A program made the position numbers and the translations under genes. Below are positions 5,225-7,799 of a stretch of 7,799 nt of DNA, piece after piece. This DNA comes from an uncultured Lachnospiraceae bacterium (GTDB taxonomy: Bacteria > Bacillota > Clostridia > Lachnospirales > Lachnospiraceae). The stretch spans positions 1 to 7,799 of the forward strand of contig CAMKMR010000075.1 in assembly GCA_946413945.1 (NCBI GenBank), written 5' to 3'. The stretch's first letter is position 1; each line of letters starts with the position of its first letter. The notes below the pieces were generated by a model. The model made no database searches. It worked only from the letters and a program-made list of their open reading frames with translations, and had not been told where the DNA came from.

Positions 5225-5983
5225 CTATACATACACTTCCACCGCGACATAAAGTCTTTCTTTCTTAGTCACGCCGCCTTCTCTAAGAAAACGGAATTTC
5301 CCATGTCCCCTGACAGAAACAATCTCCCCATCCTTTAAAGCTCTGGCATTGCTTGTAGTTTCCATGCCGTTGACAAAAACTCTGCCCTCCCTGAAATGCA
5401 TCAGAGCCTGCTCCCTGGAAAGTTTGTAAATCTTAGAAATAATAGCGTCACAACGGTTACTTGACACAATTATATCCATAGCCTTTGTTGTCGGAGCAAG
5501 GTCCTTAATCTCTTCCTCAATGATCTCGGCCCGAACCGGAGTGTGGCGGATAGAAGTAACATTTTCTAAAATGTAATCGGCCATATTATCAAGTATGAAA
5601 ATATAGGCCACATTATCCTTTATCAGGATATCCCCCATTGTATCCCTTTCAATTCCTTGATTCATAAGGGCTCCGAGCACATCCCTATGTGACAGCTGCT
5701 CGGCAAATTTCTTCATACGAGGCTCAATCTTTATCACTTTTATCGGGAAAAATGGAACGTAGCCGAATATTTCTTCTTTTCCGAAACATACTACAGCTCT
5801 TTCACTTAATTCCATCCCTCCATAAACCGAGTAACCTACAAATTCCAGTTTCTTCTTTAATTCATGAACTTTTGAAATCTGTGAAGGATTTAGAAAATTG
5901 CTATATATATATCGCCCTTCCCTGTAAGCTCTGTCAGCAAGCTCTAATATTCTGTTTTTAAAATCTTTATCATTATTATCCAT
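5225..5983 (-). CDS. ylmH: YlmH-like RNA-binding protein with C-terminal S4 domain
   Basis: The 252-residue product has the length and order of domains of the YlmH family. The N-terminal region to about 75 is followed by the central YlmH domain, with the characteristic SHRDVLGALMNQGIERDTMGDI at about 98-119 (split as SHRDVLGALMN and QGIERDTMGDI). An S4 RNA-binding domain follows at about 174-233 (NRCDAIISKIYKLSREQA, then FREGRVFVNG and LKDGEIVSVRGHGKF). In Firmicutes, YlmH binds the large ribosomal subunit and can take part in rescue of stalled ribosomes, so a cytoplasmic ribosome-associated role is inferred. In many relatives the gene sits with sepF, ylmG and divIVA in the division cluster; here none of these neighbours is seen. 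The ATG at 5983 follows AGGA with five bases between. Confidence 0.88.
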   Translation of the reverse strand: MDNNDKDFKNRILELADRAYREGRYIYSNFLNPSQISKVHELKKKLEFVGYSVYGGMELSERAVVCFGKEEIFGYVPFFPIKVIKIEPRMKKFAEQLSHRDVLGALMNQGIERDTMGDILIKDNVAYIFILDNMADYILENVTSIRHTPVRAEIIEEEIKDLAPTTKAMDIIVSSNRCDAIISKIYKLSREQALMHFREGRVFVNGMETTSNARALKDGEIVSVRGHGKFRFLREGGVTKKERLYVAVEVYV

Positions 5984-6064
5984 AATAATCCTGTTTTTTT
6001 AACTTTAAGAAACTCGTCTCTAAAGATCATTTTATATACAAAGCCTATAAATAAAATGAATGAC

Positions 6065-6092
6065 ATTATCCCTAATATAAAATGAACAACAA
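6065..6092 (-). promoter_or_regulatory. Possible promoter of the ylmH-like gene
   Basis: On the minus strand TTGTTG (6092-6087) and GATAAT (6070-6065) are spaced by 16 bp, about 80 bp before the ATG. The match is moderate and the surrounding DNA is very AT-rich with repeats, so other -10-like sequences exist (for example TATAAA near 6032-6037). Confidence 0.3.
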
Positions 6093-6138
6093 ATCACTAT
6101 TATATAAAATCAACAACTCTATCACTATTATATAAAAC
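6073..6138. repeat. 28-bp AT-rich tandem repeat, about 2.3 units
   Basis: Units at 6073-6100 and 6101-6128 (TATATAAAATCAACAACTCT then ATCACTAT in the second) are followed by a partial unit TATATAAAA at 6129-6137. The 17-bp ATCACTATTATATAAAA is identical in two places (6093-6109 and 6121-6137). It lies upstream of the ylmH-like gene and overlaps its possible -35 region. Confidence 0.75.
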
Positions 6139-6176
6139 TCTCCGGGATTTTACCAATAAACGTATAAAATAGATAT

Positions 6177-6203
6177 AGCCGGGATTTTACCCGAATCCCG
6201 GCT
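6177..6203. terminator. Perfect 10-bp GC-rich hairpin, possible terminator
   Basis: AGCCGGGATT (6177-6186) and AATCCCGGCT (6194-6203) are exact complements around a 7-nt loop, a strong stem in AT-rich DNA between glgB and the ylmH-like gene. The sequence after it on the minus strand, ATATCTATTTTAT, is AU-rich but lacks a true U-run, so terminator activity for glgB is likely rather than certain. CCGGGATTTTACC from its left part is repeated directly at 6142-6154, suggesting a partial duplication. Confidence 0.55.
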
Positions 6204-6267
6204 ACTAATTATTTGTTTATATCAGACTAGAAAATTTCTCAACAAGTTTACTCTTCAAATATCTGGT

Positions 6268-6291
6268 GCCAAAGTCAGCTCAAACTTTGGC
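6268..6291. terminator. 8-bp inverted repeat downstream of glgB
   Basis: GCCAAAGT (6268-6275) and ACTTTGGC (6284-6291) are perfect complements around an 8-nt loop, about 110 bp after the glgB stop. There is no clear U-tract on the minus strand. It could act as a weak terminator or protect the glgB mRNA 3' end. Confidence 0.35.
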
Positions 6292-6330
6292 CTCTTCTTA
6301 ATTCCCCTTGTTTTTTTTCATACAGTCTAC

Positions 6331-6464
6331 TCAGCCGTCGCATTCTTCTTTTTTTTTCAGCTGATCATTTCTCAACTGCGTTCTTCTTTATTCTCAGCTG
6401 ATCATTTCTCAACTGCATTCTTCTTTGTTCTAGCTGTTTGTTCAACTACGCTCTTCTTAGTTCC
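6331..6464. repeat. 37-bp tandem repeat running through the glgB stop codon
   Basis: Two nearly identical 37-bp units, 6358-6394 and 6395-6431, begin CAGCTGATCATTTCTCAACT and continue with GCRTTCTTCTTTRTTCT. A diverged 33-bp unit (6432-6464) precedes them in the coding direction, and a partial unit (about 6331-6357) follows. The 33-bp unit is in frame and encodes TKKSVVEQTAR in the GlgB tail; the next unit encodes TKKNAVEK and then the stop (6404-6402). The 37-bp length is not a multiple of three, so later units fall out of frame. Confidence 0.85.
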
Positions 6465-7799
6465 TGCAGTTCTTGTCTGTGTCTTTTTAAATACAGAGAA
6501 AGAAAGTCCCGGAACAGTTATCTGGATATAATTATCTCTTCCGTTAACCTTGCCTGATTTAGATTCCTTAACAACCTTATTGTTATGACCTTCTCCACCA
6601 TATTTAGCTGAATCACTTGAAAATATTTCTTTCCACTTACCTTCTGATGGAACGGCAAGCTTGTAATTCTTATGCTCAACAGGAGTGAAATTACAGATGA
6701 TAAGAAGAGTATCCTTCTCTTTATCACCGCGTCTTTCAAATGAAAGGATTGAGTGATTAGCATCCTTATCCTCTATCCATTCAAAGCCCTGAGGATCAAA
6801 GTCAAAACTAGTAAGTGCAGCTTCTGTTTCATAGAATTTATTTAAATCCCTGACATACTTCTTCATATAAGTATGGGCATCAAATTCAAAAAGTGACCAG
6901 TCAAGTTCTGAAGATTCATCAAATTCTTTAAACTGAGCAAATTCCTGCCCCATAAAGAGAAGCTTCTTGCCAGGATGAGCCATCATAAAACCGTAAGCAA
7001 GTCGAAGGTTAGAGAACTTATCCTCATAGCCTCCAGGCATCTTTTCTATCATAGAACCCTTCATATGAACCACTTCATCATGCGAAAGAACAAGAATAAA
7101 CTTCTCACTATAAGCATACTCCATGCTGAACTTAAGTTCATTATGATGATACTTTCTATAAAGAGGATCCAGCTTCATATATGCAAGGAAATCATTCATC
7201 CAGCCCATGTTCCATTTATAATCAAAACCAAGTCCGCCCATAGAAACAGGACTTGTAATCATAGGCCAGGCTGTTGATTCTTCAGCGATCATAAGAACAT
7301 CCGGATATTTCTCTGCCATCTTCTGGTTAAGCTCTTTAATGAAATTAATAGCCTCTAAATTCTCATTACCGCCAAATTTGTTAGGATTCCATCCGCCATA
7401 ATTTCTGCCGTAATCAAGATATAACATAGATGCAACGGCATCCATTCTGATTCCGTCAATGTGATATTTATCAGCCCAGTAAAGAGCATTTGAAATAAGG
7501 AAATTGCGAACTTCATTTTTTGAATAATCAAAAATGTATGTTCCCCAGTCAGGGTGCTCTCCAAGATCTGGATCTGCATTCTCATAAAGAGCTGTACCAT
7601 CAAATCTTCCAAGACCATGCTCATCTTTTGGGAAATGAGCCGGAACCCAGTCCATAATGACACCGATGCCCTTCTTATGCATATAATCCACAAAACCCAT
7701 AAAATCCTGAGGACTGCCATATCTTGAAGTTGGAGCATAATAACCTGTTACCTGATAGCCCCATGAAGGATCATAAGGATGTTCCATAACAGGCATAAG
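6402..7799 (-). CDS. glgB: 1,4-alpha-glucan (glycogen) branching enzyme, GH13 family, N-terminus missing
   Basis: GlgB cuts an alpha-1,4 glucan chain and rejoins it by an alpha-1,6 bond, making branched glycogen in the cytoplasm. The frame runs off the right edge: the Met encoded at 7796 is preceded by an in-frame Leu codon, matching the internal family motif LMPVMEHPYDPSWGYQVTGY, so it is not the start. Numbering from that Met, the catalytic residues are the nucleophile Asp119 (GIRMDAVASM), Glu172 (MIAEEST) and the transition-state Asp240 (VLSHDEV). The (beta/alpha)8 barrel ends near 330 and the C-terminal beta domain closes at about 437 (VPGLSFSVFKK). The carbohydrate-binding N-terminal part is outside the window. 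A Lys/Thr-rich tail of about 25 residues, with an 11-residue repeat (TKKSVVEQTAR, TKKNAVEK), is an unusual extension made from a DNA tandem repeat. No other glg gene is in view. Confidence 0.95.
   Translation of the reverse strand, partial: LMPVMEHPYDPSWGYQVTGYYAPTSRYGSPQDFMGFVDYMHKKGIGVIMDWVPAHFPKDEHGLGRFDGTALYENADPDLGEHPDWGTYIFDYSKNEVRNFLISNALYWADKYHIDGIRMDAVASMLYLDYGRNYGGWNPNKFGGNENLEAINFIKELNQKMAEKYPDVLMIAEESTAWPMITSPVSMGGLGFDYKWNMGWMNDFLAYMKLDPLYRKYHHNELKFSMEYAYSEKFILVLSHDEVVHMKGSMIEKMPGGYEDKFSNLRLAYGFMMAHPGKKLLFMGQEFAQFKEFDESSELDWSLFEFDAHTYMKKYVRDLNKFYETEAALTSFDFDPQGFEWIEDKDANHSILSFERRGDKEKDTLLIICNFTPVEHKNYKLAVPSEGKWKEIFSSDSAKYGGEGHNNKVVKESKSGKVNGRDNYIQITVPGLSFSVFKKTQTRTAGTKKSVVEQTARTKKNAVEK

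Noticed and set aside
7355..7738. Minus-strand frame of 127 codons within glgB
   Set aside because: Overlaps the catalytic core of glgB in another frame; the glgB frame carries all family motifs.
1..7799. tRNA, rRNA, known riboswitch, integrase or toxin-antitoxin genes
   Set aside because: I looked for cloverleaf, rRNA and common riboswitch motifs, and for small paired genes, and saw none that I could support.

Overview
The window looks like chromosomal DNA from an AT-rich, low-GC Gram-positive bacterium, most likely a clostridial Lachnospiraceae species of Butyrivibrio/Roseburia type. This rests on three things: AGGAGG-type ribosome binding sites, the protein families present (TipAS-type MerR regulator, YlmH, a DUF5692-like membrane protein, GH13 branching enzyme), and AT-rich gaps crowded with small repeats. 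The genus is an inference. Every gene I can support lies on the minus strand, so transcription runs from high to low coordinates.

Layout from low to high coordinate: (1) the first 28 codons of a secreted protein, a signal peptide, running off the left edge (1-84); (2) a MerR-family regulator with a TipAS drug-sensing domain (335-1066); (3) a 590-bp gap holding GC-rich tandem repeats, decayed copies of an inverted-repeat element, a good MerR-type promoter with a 19-bp spacer, and an imperfect direct repeat; (4) a lipoprotein with a transglutaminase-like Cys-His-Asp domain (1658-2902); (5) a polytopic membrane protein resembling DUF5692 (3068-4183), with its own promoter and intrinsic terminator; (6) a small four-helix membrane protein of unknown function (4457-4954); (7) an array of 39-bp hairpin-forming tandem repeats; (8) a YlmH-like S4-domain RNA-binding protein (5225-5983); (9) a repeat-rich 418-bp gap; (10) the C-terminal two thirds or so of glgB, the glycogen branching enzyme, running off the right edge (6402-7799).

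The genes do not form an evident pathway. Most are separated by 240-600 bp and appear to be independent units with housekeeping or envelope roles. I see no convincing new multi-gene system. The unusual content lies between the genes. A hairpin element with arms CATAAAAATGGACC...GGTCCATTTTTATG occurs as two near-perfect copies and two decayed ones, and one good copy supplies the last codons and stop of the merR gene. A MerR-type promoter sits about 290 bp upstream of merR with repeat DNA in between. Four separate tandem-repeat arrays (33/34, 39, 28 and 37 bp units) lie beside genes, and the last runs through the glgB stop codon.
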